NCBI GenBank assembly: GCA_900541905.1
Contig: UQLQ01000015.1
Coordinates: forward strand, 1 to 39,486
DNA length: 39,486 bases
Direction: 5' to 3'
Source: an uncultured Oscillospiraceae bacterium
GTDB taxonomy: Bacteria > Bacillota > Clostridia > Oscillospirales > Acutalibacteraceae
Within the stretch, counting starts at the first letter, position 1, and each line of letters begins with the position of its first letter. Both the position numbers and the translations under genes were made by a program. Below are positions 1-7,901 of the stretch, piece after piece. The notes under the pieces are model-generated. The model searched no databases and had not been told where the DNA came from. It was given only the letters and a program-made list of their open reading frames with translations.

Positions 1-455
1 CCCGTTGGACCCGTTGCTCCTGTGCCTGTTGCTCCTGTCGGACCTGTGGGGCCTGTTGGACCCGTTGCTCCTGTACCTGTTGCTCCTGTCGGACCTGTGG
101 GACCCGTTGGACCCGTTGCTCCAAAGCCTGTTGCTCCCGTCGGGCCTGTGGGGCCTGTTGGACCCGTTGCTCCAAAGCCTGTTGCTCCCGTCGGGCCTGT
201 GGGACCCGTTGGACCCGTTGCTCCAAAGCCTGTTGCTCCCGTTGGACCGGTGGGACCGGTTGGGCCAGTCGCACCGACAGGACCGGTTGCACCTGTTGGA
301 CCAGTTACACCACCTGCAGGACCTGTGGGACCGGTTGGACCTGTAGGACCTGTGGGACCAGCAGGGCAACAAATCACTGGACGACAACAATCATCATCAC
401 AATTTTGGTTGCAACAACAATTCATCCCATTATAGATATTCATATCCATATTCAT
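1..455 (-). CDS. Collagen-like Gly-X-Y repeat protein (3' part cut by window edge)
   Basis: Read on the minus strand, the protein starts with a short Asn/Met-rich leader, then a Cys-rich segment (CCC, C, CC and CC groups within about 22 residues), and then an unbroken run of Gly-X-Thr triplets of the GPT/GAT kind up to the window edge. Such proteins form trimeric collagen-like fibres, and in spore formers they often decorate the exosporium or spore coat (BclA-like); that location is inference here. I place the start at 455 because GGAG at 465-468 lies 9 nt upstream. An in-frame ATG at 470 lacks a ribosome binding site. The Cys-rich head could cross-link the fibre. The C-terminal head domain, which would separate coat from adhesin roles, is outside the window. 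Confidence 0.85.
   Translation of the reverse strand, partial: MNMDMNIYNGMNCCCNQNCDDDCCRPVICCPAGPTGPTGPTGPTGPAGGVTGPTGATGPVGATGPTGPTGPTGATGFGATGPTGPTGPTGATGFGATGPTGPTGPTGATGFGATGPTGPTGPTGATGTGATGPTGPTGPTGATGTGATGPT
25..245 (-). repeat. 51-bp tandem repeats inside the collagen-like gene
   Basis: Five unit starts are spaced exactly 51 bp apart, at 25, 76, 127, 178 and 229; the last unit diverges. Each unit encodes 17 residues, so the Gly-X-Y register is interrupted once per unit by a G-F-G (three units) or G-T-G step. A 51-bp unit keeps the reading frame, so copy number can change without a frameshift. Confidence 0.85.
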
Positions 456-640
456 ATTAATAATCTCCATTCTCGGTGAAATAAATTGGATATATGCGTA
501 CTTTTTAATACTCTTTTTTCAAAAATTTGCACTATTTTGTCTTAAAAAATCTATTTGCTTGTACTACATTCCTATACTTTATACACACTCTACTTATAAT
601 ATATGTAAACTTTTGAAAATCGTTAAAACATATTCTATAA

Positions 641-670
641 AATAAAAAAGAAGACAGTCATACACCGTCT
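641..670 (-). terminator. Terminator of the Fe-S (suf) operon
   Basis: A 7-bp stem (652-658 with 664-670, one G-T wobble on the minus strand) has a 5-nt loop and is followed on the minus strand by a T-rich tract. It sits 14 bp past the sufB stop. Confidence 0.75.
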
Positions 671-683
671 CCTTTTGAAATAA

Positions 684-1637
684 CTATTTTAAAAAGCCAC
701 GAACAATTTCCGCCTCTGCTTCTTCTTGTGATAATCCTAATGTCATCAATTTTATAATTTGTTCTCCTGCAATTTTGCCAATGGCAGCCTCATGAATCAG
801 AGAAGCATCTACGTGGTTTGCTGTAATTTCAGGAACCGCAGTGACGCAAGCTTCATCCATAATAATAGCATCACATTCGGAATGCCCTGCACAAGCATTA
901 TTGCCATTTATTTTGGAATAAAATCCCTGAAAAGAGTTTCCTTTTGCTACCGAACGCGACATTACATTTGTACTGCAATCGACACCATTTAAGTTCACTT
1001 CAAATTCTGTAGTAGCATTTTGATTACCGCTTGTCATTAACTTTTCTTTAATAACAAGTTGCGCACGATCCTTTAAATCGCCTTTTGTAACTCTTTTTGT
1101 GTTGTCTACCCCCTCAATTTGTACTGTTTCCATTTCTAAATAGCTGTCTTCGTCCAAATGTACCACTGTAATAGGATTTAGAACGCGTTTTCCGCTTCCA
1201 CTACCTTCTCCATAATGCTTTTCCACATATCGCACCTTTGCATTTTTTCCTACATGAAAGGTATGAACACCATCATGCTGGGACAAGTGAATACCATCAT
1301 TATGAATACCGCATCCTGCTACAATATCTACATCCGCATCATCGCCAATAAAAAAATCATTATATACTACGTCTGCAAAACCGCTTTCATCTACTACCAC
1401 AGGGATATGAACAAACTCTCCTTTTGTTCCAGGTTTCACGTAAATTTCAATTCCCTGTCCATTCTCTTTTGAACGAATTTCTATGTTATCTGTACTCTGA
1501 CGACCAATACTCTTACCGTCTTGTCGAATATTATAAGCGCCTTTTGGTGTTCCGGTTATTCCAGATACTACCTTTAGAAGTTTTTGCAGCACAGAGGAAT
1601 TTCCAGAAATATGTTCTGTTTGTTCTGAATGTTTCAT
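684..1637 (-). CDS. sufB: Short SufB/SufD-family Fe-S scaffold protein (SmsB-like)
   Basis: This 317-residue protein belongs to the SufBD beta-helix family, which partners with the SufC ATPase to assemble Fe-S clusters in the cytosol. The family's C-terminal signature region is visible around VPEITANHVDASLIHEAAIG, followed by a short helical tail. It is much shorter than SufB of full SUF operons (about 460 residues) and stands alone with sufC. No sufD, sufS, sufU or sufE is adjacent. This matches the minimal two-gene SUF-like arrangement (SMS type) known from anaerobes. The start overlaps the sufC stop by 4 bp (ATGA), implying translational coupling. The cysteine desulfurase supplying sulfur is not in the window. 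Confidence 0.88.
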   Translation of the reverse strand: MKHSEQTEHISGNSSVLQKLLKVVSGITGTPKGAYNIRQDGKSIGRQSTDNIEIRSKENGQGIEIYVKPGTKGEFVHIPVVVDESGFADVVYNDFFIGDDADVDIVAGCGIHNDGIHLSQHDGVHTFHVGKNAKVRYVEKHYGEGSGSGKRVLNPITVVHLDEDSYLEMETVQIEGVDNTKRVTKGDLKDRAQLVIKEKLMTSGNQNATTEFEVNLNGVDCSTNVMSRSVAKGNSFQGFYSKINGNNACAGHSECDAIIMDEACVTAVPEITANHVDASLIHEAAIGKIAGEQIIKLMTLGLSQEEAEAEIVRGFLK

Positions 1638-2368
1638 TGCTGTTCCCTCACTTTATGAAATTGATACGTGTCAGATTCCAATAACAGCTTTGGCAATATT
1701 TCATCCCGTGTTCCTACAGTATCTATCTCACCGTTAGAAATCACAACTATTTTATCCGCTATATTTAAAATACGCTCCTGATGAGAAATAATGACTACTG
1801 ATCCGCGTTTGGTATCTCTAATTTGCTCAAACACTTTAATTAAATTATGAAAACTCCATAAATCAATACCGGCTTCCGGCTCATCGAACAGAGAAAGATC
1901 TACACCTCTGGCCATTAACATTGCAATCTCAATTCTCTTTAACTCTCCCCCGGAAAGACTTGCATTTATTTCTCTATTGATATAATTTGATGCATTGAGT
2001 CCCACTTCAGTAAGATATTGACTAAGTTCCTGGTCACTTTTTTGTTTACTGGCAGATAAGTGTAATAAGTCTTTTACGGTAAGACCTTTAAAACGAACCG
2101 GCTGCTGGAATGCAAATCCCATACCTAATTTTGCACGTTCATGAATATCTAAATTGGTAATATCCTGGCCTTTAAAAAGAATGGTCCCTTGAGAAGGCTT
2201 TTCAATTCCCATAATGATTTTTGCAAGTGTTGACTTTCCTCCTCCGTTCGGACCTGTAATTACTACAAAGGTATCGGTATCTATTGTAAGGTTAATGTCT
2301 TTTAATATCTTCTTCTGTTGGCCTGTTTCCTCCATCACAGAAAAAGAGATATGTTTTAATTCAAGCAT
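1634..2368 (-). CDS. sufC: Fe-S assembly ATPase SufC
   Basis: This 244-residue ABC-type ATPase has Walker A GPNGGGKST near residue 40, the family signature LSGGELKR, and Walker B LSLFDEPEAG, followed by the switch His in ISHQE. SufC drives conformational change of the SufB scaffold and is soluble rather than a membrane transporter. The absence of membrane segments and the adjacent SufB-family gene separate it from transport ATPases. It overlaps the upstream regulator by 13 bp and the downstream sufB by 4 bp, so the three genes form one tightly coupled operon. Confidence 0.95.
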   Translation of the reverse strand: MLELKHISFSVMEETGQQKKILKDINLTIDTDTFVVITGPNGGGKSTLAKIIMGIEKPSQGTILFKGQDITNLDIHERAKLGMGFAFQQPVRFKGLTVKDLLHLSASKQKSDQELSQYLTEVGLNASNYINREINASLSGGELKRIEIAMLMARGVDLSLFDEPEAGIDLWSFHNLIKVFEQIRDTKRGSVVIISHQERILNIADKIVVISNGEIDTVGTRDEILPKLLLESDTYQFHKVREQQ

Positions 2369-2877
2369 TTTTCTTCTATCCTTTTATCTTCAGCTGCTAA
2401 ACAGCAGGAATTTTGATTTGTACCACATTTGCAAGGAAATGTATACACCGGCATATATTGCTTCATCATTTTCATAAATGTTAAAATGGTGTTTTTATCA
2501 TTCTCATTGAGAGAGCATAAATATGCTCTCATCTTACTTAACGCTTGGTCATGATGCGCCATGTATGTTTCTCTGGCCTTTTTCCCTTTATTTGTCAAAC
2601 GAAAGTATTTTTCTTTTTTGTTTTTAGAATCTTGAAATTTTTCAATCAGCTCTTTGTCTAACAGCTTGATACTCATTTGTGTCACTGCACTTTTTGTCAC
2701 GCCTAATTTAACGGACAATATGCTAATATTGGCTTGCGGATACTGATAGATTTTTTCCAGTAATTCTATTTCGGCATTGTATAATACTTGTCCATCTGCA
2801 TATTCTTTTGGTATTTTTTGCTTTGCTGTTATTACAGTCAGCATATCAAAAAATTGTCGGGCCATCTCGCATTGCAT
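2356..2877 (-). CDS. MarR-type regulator with Cys-rich C-terminus, heads the Fe-S operon
   Basis: This 173-residue protein has a winged-helix MarR-like core (recognition region LGVTKSAVTQMSIKLLDKELI, wing with basic KNKKEKYFRLT). Its tail carries five cysteines, roughly C149, C151, C158, C159 and C171; two more lie at C3 and near 118. I chose the ATG at 2877 because GGAGG lies 7 nt upstream. The longer in-frame reading from 2943 would start upstream of the predicted transcription start. As first gene of the sufCB operon, with a palindrome next to its promoter, it is probably the operon's own regulator. The Cys cluster suggests Fe-S or redox sensing, by analogy with SufR or IscR, which belong to other families. 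That sensing role is inference. Confidence 0.8.
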   Translation of the reverse strand: MQCEMARQFFDMLTVITAKQKIPKEYADGQVLYNAEIELLEKIYQYPQANISILSVKLGVTKSAVTQMSIKLLDKELIEKFQDSKNKKEKYFRLTNKGKKARETYMAHHDQALSKMRAYLCSLNENDKNTILTFMKMMKQYMPVYTFPCKCGTNQNSCCLAAEDKRIEEKCLN

Positions 2878-2910
2878 AGCAACGCCTCCGTTTGTGATTT
2901 CTGTCGTTTT

Positions 2911-2939
2911 ATTATAAACTTGTTTTTCTTTTTCGTCAA
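2911..2939 (-). promoter_or_regulatory. Sigma-A promoter of the regulator-sufCB operon
   Basis: On the minus strand TTGACG (2934-2939) is separated by 17 bp from a perfect TATAAT (2911-2916). Transcription should start near 2904, about 27 nt ahead of the ATG at 2877. Confidence 0.85.
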
Positions 2940-2942
2940 GCA

Positions 2943-2961
2943 TTGTTTAGTTACTTAACAA
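2943..2961. promoter_or_regulatory. Operator-like palindrome upstream of the suf promoter
   Basis: TTGTTTAGTTACTTAACAA is a 19-nt palindrome with 8 of 9 arm positions matching around a central T. It lies 3 bp upstream of the -35 box. Size and base composition fit sites bound by MarR-family dimers, so self-binding by the adjacent regulator is likely but inferred. Confidence 0.6.
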
Positions 2962-3020
2962 AAGTAATAATACTTACGCCTTTCTACTATCTCATGTTCT
3001 ACGTTATACCAAATTTTTTC

Positions 3021-3049
3021 ATATTTAACACATTTGATGTACATACTAA
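3021..3049 (+). promoter_or_regulatory. Possible sigma-E (sporulation) promoter
   Basis: ATATTT (3021-3026), a 15-bp spacer and CATACTAA (3042-3049) resemble the mother-cell sigma-E consensus (ATA-type -35, CATACA-NT -10), with two mismatches in the -10. It points at the GH18 gene starting at 3092. Confidence 0.4.
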
Positions 3050-3091
3050 TAAAACAAAAAACAAACAACATGAAAGGTGATGTAGATAGAA

Positions 3092-5035
3092 ATGCCAAAT
3101 ATAAAGTTGGTTCCCCGACAAGACGGAGAGTATGATATTTTAATTGAATATTCCAAAGCCGATGTAGAATTTGCATGGGAATTTGGGAAAAGAAAAAACA
3201 AGCACACCAATTCAGAAGGTATTTTAAAATCCATATTAGAATATGCAAAAAAAGCCAAAATTAAAAGCGTAAAAATATTTGCATCAGGGATTTTGGTAGC
3301 CTCGTTATCTTTAACTTCATTTTTATCTGTTTTTGCAGCATCTGACCGTTATATTATGGGATACTTATATAGTGGTACGGACCATCAGCAAATTGAATAT
3401 GTGAATCAGACGGGCCAAACATTGGATACCGTTTCCCCCAGTTATTTTGACATTCAAGAAGACGGAAGCTTAACATTGAATTATGTCAGCACATATTTAA
3501 TTGATAGTATGCATGCAAAAGGAATTAAGGTAGTTCCTTTCTTAAGTAACCATTGGGACAGAACAGCAGGTATCAATGCATTAAAAGATGTAGAAACACT
3601 TTCAACACAAATTGCGGATTATATAGAAGAATATAATCTGGATGGTGTAAATGTCGATATTGAGAATGTGACACACGAACAAAGAGACCAATATACCCAA
3701 TTAGTAAAACTGCTGCGAGAAAAAATTCCAAGTCATAAAGAAGTTTCTGTTGCGGTTGCAGCAAATCCGAATGACTGGCAGACCGGCTGGCATGGTTCTT
3801 ACGACTACGCAGCACTTTCCCAGTATGCAGATCACTTATTTATTATGACCTATGACGAACATTATGAGGGCGGAGCAGCAGGCCCTGTTGCAGGAATTCA
3901 GTTTGTGGAAAACTCGATTCAATATGCACTCAGTAAAACTACTGCCGACAAAATTGTGATTGGTGTTCCTTTATATGGACGTGTATGGAGTTTAGATGAT
4001 AATAGAATTGTTGGTAAAGGTATCAGCAGCAAAACTATTCAAGATATTTTAAATAGTTGTGAATCCACTGTAACTTATGATGAAACAAGTCAATCTGTAA
4101 AAGCAGAATTTACAATTACAGATCAAAGCACGCGCTATACTGTAGGCGGAGATTTTGTTTTGCAACCCGGAAAATATGTGGTTTGGTATGAAAATGATCA
4201 ATCTTATGAAGCAAAATTGGGCTTGGTTGAAAAATATAATTTAAAAGGTGCAGGTTCATGGGCATTGGGCCAAGAAGACCCATCCATTTGGGATCATTAT
4301 GAAGAATGGGTAAACGGAGAAATGGAGGATACCACACCATCCGAACCGGAACAACCGGATACTTCTGAACCGGTTATCCCACAGCCGCCGAATCCACCAT
4401 CCTCTTCCGAGACGGAACCACCGGAATCTATTGCTCCGCCTGAGACAAATCCCCCGGAATCCTCTCCTTCTGAACCGGAAGAATCTGAACCTCCAATATC
4501 TTCCGATACTCCCGAATCCTCTGCCCCTCCAACAACAGAGCAACCGGATTCATCTAATCCAACCGAACCGGAATCTCCGGATTTACCTGTAATTCCTGAA
4601 CCCGAATCACCTACCCCATCGGAACCACAACAGCCCGATTCTTCAATTCCGTCTGTTCCACAGCAGCCTACCCCTCCCAATACGGAATCTCCCTCCGAAA
4701 CTCCACCAACATCTTCCGAATCAAATCATCTGATTCATCAGGTAATCTCCGGAGATACACTTTGGGGCATTGCTGAAAAATATTTGGGAAGTGGATTTCG
4801 TTATCACGAAATCATGCAGTTAAATGGGCTAACAAATACGCTAATTTATCCGGGAGATCAAATAAAACTTCCAATTCAATATCAAGAATACACCGTACAA
4901 AAAGGAGATTCTCTTTGGAAAATTGCACAAGAACAATTGGGTTCCGGCACACGATATACAGAAATCATGCAGCTAAATCACTTGTCAAGCGATGTGATAT
5001 ATCCCGGACAAATTTTTAAACTTCCAATTTTATAA
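3092..5035 (+). CDS. Membrane-anchored GH18 glycosidase with two C-terminal LysM domains
   Basis: The 647-residue protein has four parts. Residues 1-58 are a charged segment predicted cytoplasmic, and about 60-83 form a membrane segment or uncleaved signal anchor. A GH18 barrel spans about 85-405, with the catalytic motif DGVNVDIE at 184-191 (E191 the acid/base). A Pro/Ser/Glu-rich linker (about 411-545) leads to LysM domains at about 549-595 and 600-647. GH18 enzymes of this type (YaaH/SleL group) cleave spore cortex peptidoglycan fragments, but those carry LysM at the N-terminus; here the order is reversed and an inside segment is added. A sigma-E-like promoter supports a sporulation role, though general wall turnover is possible. 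Confidence 0.88.
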   Translation: MPNIKLVPRQDGEYDILIEYSKADVEFAWEFGKRKNKHTNSEGILKSILEYAKKAKIKSVKIFASGILVASLSLTSFLSVFAASDRYIMGYLYSGTDHQQIEYVNQTGQTLDTVSPSYFDIQEDGSLTLNYVSTYLIDSMHAKGIKVVPFLSNHWDRTAGINALKDVETLSTQIADYIEEYNLDGVNVDIENVTHEQRDQYTQLVKLLREKIPSHKEVSVAVAANPNDWQTGWHGSYDYAALSQYADHLFIMTYDEHYEGGAAGPVAGIQFVENSIQYALSKTTADKIVIGVPLYGRVWSLDDNRIVGKGISSKTIQDILNSCESTVTYDETSQSVKAEFTITDQSTRYTVGGDFVLQPGKYVVWYENDQSYEAKLGLVEKYNLKGAGSWALGQEDPSIWDHYEEWVNGEMEDTTPSEPEQPDTSEPVIPQPPNPPSSSETEPPESIAPPETNPPESSPSEPEESEPPISSDTPESSAPPTTEQPDSSNPTEPESPDLPVIPEPESPTPSEPQQPDSSIPSVPQQPTPPNTESPSETPPTSSESNHLIHQVISGDTLWGIAEKYLGSGFRYHEIMQLNGLTNTLIYPGDQIKLPIQYQEYTVQKGDSLWKIAQEQLGSGTRYTEIMQLNHLSSDVIYPGQIFKLPIL

Positions 5036-5046
5036 CACAAATTACC

Positions 5047-5096
5047 AAAAAGCAATCAGGAAACGTGGTTGTCCCACAATATCCCGATTGCTTTTT
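5047..5096. terminator. Terminator between convergent GH18 and amidase genes
   Basis: AAAAAGCAATC pairs with GATTGCTTTTT across an inner GTGG/CCAC hairpin. T-runs on both sides let it serve both strands. Confidence 0.8.
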
Positions 5097-5198
5097 AAGT
5101 GCAAAGTATTTCTTCTTAATTTTAATAAAATATAAAATTATCAATCACAATACACGGGAAAAACAATTCCATATGTGTTGATTTGTATTTTGATGTCG

Positions 5199-5771
5199 TT
5201 AAAGTGGCGAAAAGCCAAAGTAACTTAGTAGACCATTGTAAATTCCTTGAGCAAATCCTCTTTGATCATCCCGCAGTTTTTGTGCATCGGAAGCATTACT
5301 TAAATAGCCCAGTTCTACCAATGCAGCAGGCATGGTAGTACGTCTTAATACATAAAGCGACGGGTTCAATCGTACCCCGTTATCTCTGGTACCCACACGT
5401 TCTACAATTGCATTGAGAATGTGTTGAGCCAACCAATAAGATTGGGTATTGCTTCGATAAACATACACTTCACTGCCATTGATTGCAGGATTGGTATTGG
5501 AGTTACAGTGAATACTGATAAAATAATCTGCAGGCCAAGAATTTGCCATATTTACACGGGCTTGCAAACTGGTAGCATTGCTGGTACCCAGTACGGTCTC
5601 AGGGGTAGGGCGTGAAACTCGTGCAGTAAATCTGGGATCATCATTCAACAGATTGGCTAAATAAATTCCCACATTATAGGTAACATCTTGTTCCCTTAAT
5701 CCATTTCCTTCTGCCCCTGCATTAATACCACTGGGATTATGCCCTTGATCGATAAAAATTCGAATAGCCAA
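5199..5771 (-). CDS. N-acetylmuramoyl-L-alanine amidase (Amidase_3), no signal peptide
   Basis: The 190-residue protein is essentially one Amidase_3 catalytic domain that cuts the bond between muramic acid and the stem peptide. Zinc ligands H11 (DQGHNPSG), E27 and H88 (SIHCN) and catalytic E153 (VELGYLSN) are all present. There is no signal peptide, membrane segment or wall-binding domain. This recalls the leaderless CwlC-type amidases that act when the mother cell lyses, so a sporulation role is plausible. Translation starts at a TTG with AGGAGG 7 nt upstream. It follows the DUF305 gene on the same strand after 72 bp. Confidence 0.9.
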   Translation of the reverse strand: MAIRIFIDQGHNPSGINAGAEGNGLREQDVTYNVGIYLANLLNDDPRFTARVSRPTPETVLGTSNATSLQARVNMANSWPADYFISIHCNSNTNPAINGSEVYVYRSNTQSYWLAQHILNAIVERVGTRDNGVRLNPSLYVLRRTTMPAALVELGYLSNASDAQKLRDDQRGFAQGIYNGLLSYFGFSPL

Positions 5772-5843
5772 ATAATCGCCTCCTATTGTTTTCTGTTATA
5801 TCTTATTTCAATCACTGAACGTGAGTGAATATACCGTTTCTTT

Positions 5844-6407
5844 TTAGATACAGTGAAGAAGCTCTCTCATCTCTTGTACCCTTTTTTCTTGGGAGACAAT
5901 AATCGTCTGCAAAATCGGAATTAGCTGAGGACAGACGGAGAAATGCAATGCGTTTTTTGACATACGGATAGCACCTTGATGATGTGGAATCATTTCTCTC
6001 ATAAAATTTGCATTAATGTGATTTGTCGAACAAGCATTTCTCATTTGAGAAAACATAGTTCTCGTAATTCGGTCAAATCCATTCTGATAAAGACAAATAT
6101 CCTGTTTTGAATCAAATTGTTCCTCACATACTCCCAGTATTTTTTTCATAGCCTCGATACTTTTGGTTTGCTCTGAAATGATATTCTTTGCAATGTTTTG
6201 CAGAGGAAATAACGTTGTATATTTTAAAATATTCTGAGACATTTTAATTGCTGCTTGATGGTGAGGAATCATTTGTACAATAAAATTATGCGATATACTG
6301 TTTGTTAACTTCGCACTTGTCATCTCTTCTATCATATTGTCTAAAATCTCATAAAAACAGCATAAATATTGTTTTGTTACATCGCTGAATTGTTCACCAC
6401 AGTACAT
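5844..6407 (-). CDS. Twin-repeat DUF305 protein
   Basis: The 187-residue protein contains two copies of the DUF305 signature, MIPHHQAAIKMSQNIL near residue 46 and MIPHHQGAIRMSKNAL near 139, in a mainly helical ferritin-like arrangement. The paired His residues suggest metal binding, but the biochemical role of the family is not established. No signal peptide is visible, so unlike many periplasmic DUF305 proteins it should be cytoplasmic. The start has AGGAGG at good spacing. The six cysteines outside the repeats are unusual and may bind metal. Confidence 0.8.
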   Translation of the reverse strand: MYCGEQFSDVTKQYLCCFYEILDNMIEEMTSAKLTNSISHNFIVQMIPHHQAAIKMSQNILKYTTLFPLQNIAKNIISEQTKSIEAMKKILGVCEEQFDSKQDICLYQNGFDRITRTMFSQMRNACSTNHINANFMREMIPHHQGAIRMSKNALHFSVCPQLIPILQTIIVSQEKRVQEMRELLHCI

Positions 6408-6591
6408 TGAAATTCCTCCTATTCTCTGCTATTTTATGATGGAAATAAGTATCCGGTGATAAGAGCATCCTATTTTTATCCAATATCACGTATTTAGTGT
6501 TAAAATAGACAAAATGTATATTCTATTTTTAAGAAATATGTATCTGTGAAATCATCCTATAGCGGCAAACGAAATGAATACGGATTGTAGA

Positions 6592-6638
6592 AACAAAAAG
6601 AAAATACCTGAGAGATGTATATAACATCCCTCAGGTAT
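6592..6638 (-). terminator. Terminator downstream of the TIR gene
   Basis: ATACCTGAG (6604-6612) pairs perfectly with CTCAGGTAT (6630-6638) around an inner GATGT/ACATC stem. The minus strand continues with a T-rich tract. Confidence 0.75.
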
Positions 6639-6701
6639 AGGTTGAAATACAAATTGTAAATCTACATGTTCAGCGAATGAAGTATTTTATAACATTAGTT
6701 C

Positions 6702-7433
6702 TTATTTTAATCTGTCAATAGAATACAATAAATCCCGAAAACCTGTAATATAGTCCTCTCTAAAATCAATATATTTTCTATATTTTAAAAAGCGTGGAAT
6801 TTCACATTCTTCAATTAATATTGGTATGATTCGTATTTCCTTATTTTGATTTTCATCCCAAATGGTTGATTCCCATTCAGCTCGAACCCAGTTGGATTTT
6901 ACTGAATTATTAGATAATAAAATCAATAAAAAATCACTATTATTAATTCCTTTTTCAATCTCTTCAGGGATGGATTGCCCTCCCACAATATCCCACTCAT
7001 CCAGCTATGGAATACATCCTGCCTCTTTTAAATCAGAGTATAGTAAATTGGCGAATCCTTTATCTTTACAGGAATGAGATATAAATAATTTAATGCCTTT
7101 TTGGGACATAGTATGTGTTTGTATATGTCTCTCGTAAAATAGGGTATTTACAAATTCTGATTCCAGAAGCAAATATATTTTCTTCTTTCCATCCTTTTCG
7201 TTAAATATTTGTTGTTGCAACGCTTCTTTCCTTTGAATGATTTCATACATGGTAATTTTATTTGATAAATATGTAATTGGAACCAGATGGAATGATGAAC
7301 AAAATGACGGGTTACCAAAATATACAATTCCAAATTGGTTTCCTTCGCATACATCTTCGTCATCTAAATATCCTATTTTTCCTTTATGCGGTCCTTTGGT
7401 ACAAATAACCGGCCCATATTCTAAACGATTCAA
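6702..7433 (-). pseudogene. TIR-domain protein gene interrupted by one in-frame TAG
   Basis: The frame reads as one 243-codon protein except for TAG at 7005-7007. Residues 1-60 form a small beta-rich domain (GPVICTKGPHKGKIGYL through FHLVPITYL). Residues from about 117 form a TIR domain: KLFISHSCKD, then the stop, LDEWDIVGGQSI, LLILLSNNSVKSNW, and the AEWE segment with the putative catalytic Glu. In TIR proteins a Trp commonly precedes the DEWD loop, so a TGG to TAG change is the simplest explanation. Everything else is intact: TTG start with AAGGAG 8 nt upstream, frame and terminator. TIR proteins of this kind often degrade NAD in anti-phage defence, but no defence partner gene lies nearby. 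Either a fresh pseudogene or readthrough is possible. Confidence 0.8.
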
Positions 7434-7779
7434 ATAATCATCTCCTTTCTAAAAATGATTCCTACTAAAATCCTATTTGGGAAAGAAAATCCCCAATTGT
7501 TTTCATATAAGAAGTATTGATAAAAAAATATCTACTAAACTATTGATTGCAAAAGGTGGAATTATCCCACCCCGTAAAAGGTTGTAGTAACCTAAAGAGG
7601 CTATGAGGATATTTCTAATCAAACAAGTAACATCATCATAGAATTTTATGAAAAAATCAATAACAAATTTTTATAAAAAGCTCAGCCGTTTGTCTGGACT
7701 TTTTGAATGGAGCGCAGTCCATTCCGGTATGGGTTTACGCTACAAAAAAGATATCTGCTGGAAACGCGGGCACAACAGT
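7434..7779. other. Intergenic region upstream of the TIR gene
   Basis: No convincing gene is seen. It contains two small adjacent hairpins, GGTGG/CCACC at 7555-7571 and AGGTT/AACCT at 7579-7593, and a short ATGGA/TCCAT hairpin at 7707-7722. On the minus strand the first two would fall in the TIR gene's upstream leader. No match to a known riboswitch was recognised. Confidence 0.4.
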
Positions 7780-7781
7780 TG

Positions 7782-7822
7782 ATAAAAAGAAAACCTGCGA
7801 TGCGCGACTTGCTCACCGCAGG
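7782..7822 (-). terminator. Terminator of tRNA-Arg(CCG)
   Basis: CCTGCG/CGCAGG stem (7794-7799 with 7817-7822) extended inward by further pairs. On the minus strand it is followed by TTTTCTTTTT, directly after the tRNA 3' end. Confidence 0.8.
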
Positions 7823-7824
7823 TG

Positions 7825-7901
7825 TGGCCCACCCGGAGGGATTCGAACCCCCGACCTCCAGAATCGGAATCTGTTGCGATATCCAGCTTCGCTACGGATG
7901 G
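7825..7901 (-). tRNA. tRNA-Arg (anticodon CCG)
   Basis: On the minus strand a 77-nt cloverleaf can be drawn: acceptor CCATCCG/CGGGTGG, D-stem GCGA/TCGC, anticodon loop TTCCGAT, T-loop TTCGAAT and an encoded CCA. One mismatch (A27-G43) tops the anticodon stem. It reads CGG codons. Confidence 0.93.

Noticed and set aside
22..435. Long plus-strand frame rich in Pro/Val/Gly repeats
   Set aside because: It is the reverse complement of the collagen-like minus-strand gene; no ribosome site and no sensible domain.
2878..2943. Longer N-terminus for the MarR-type regulator
   Set aside because: It would start inside the promoter, upstream of the predicted transcription start, and lacks a ribosome site.
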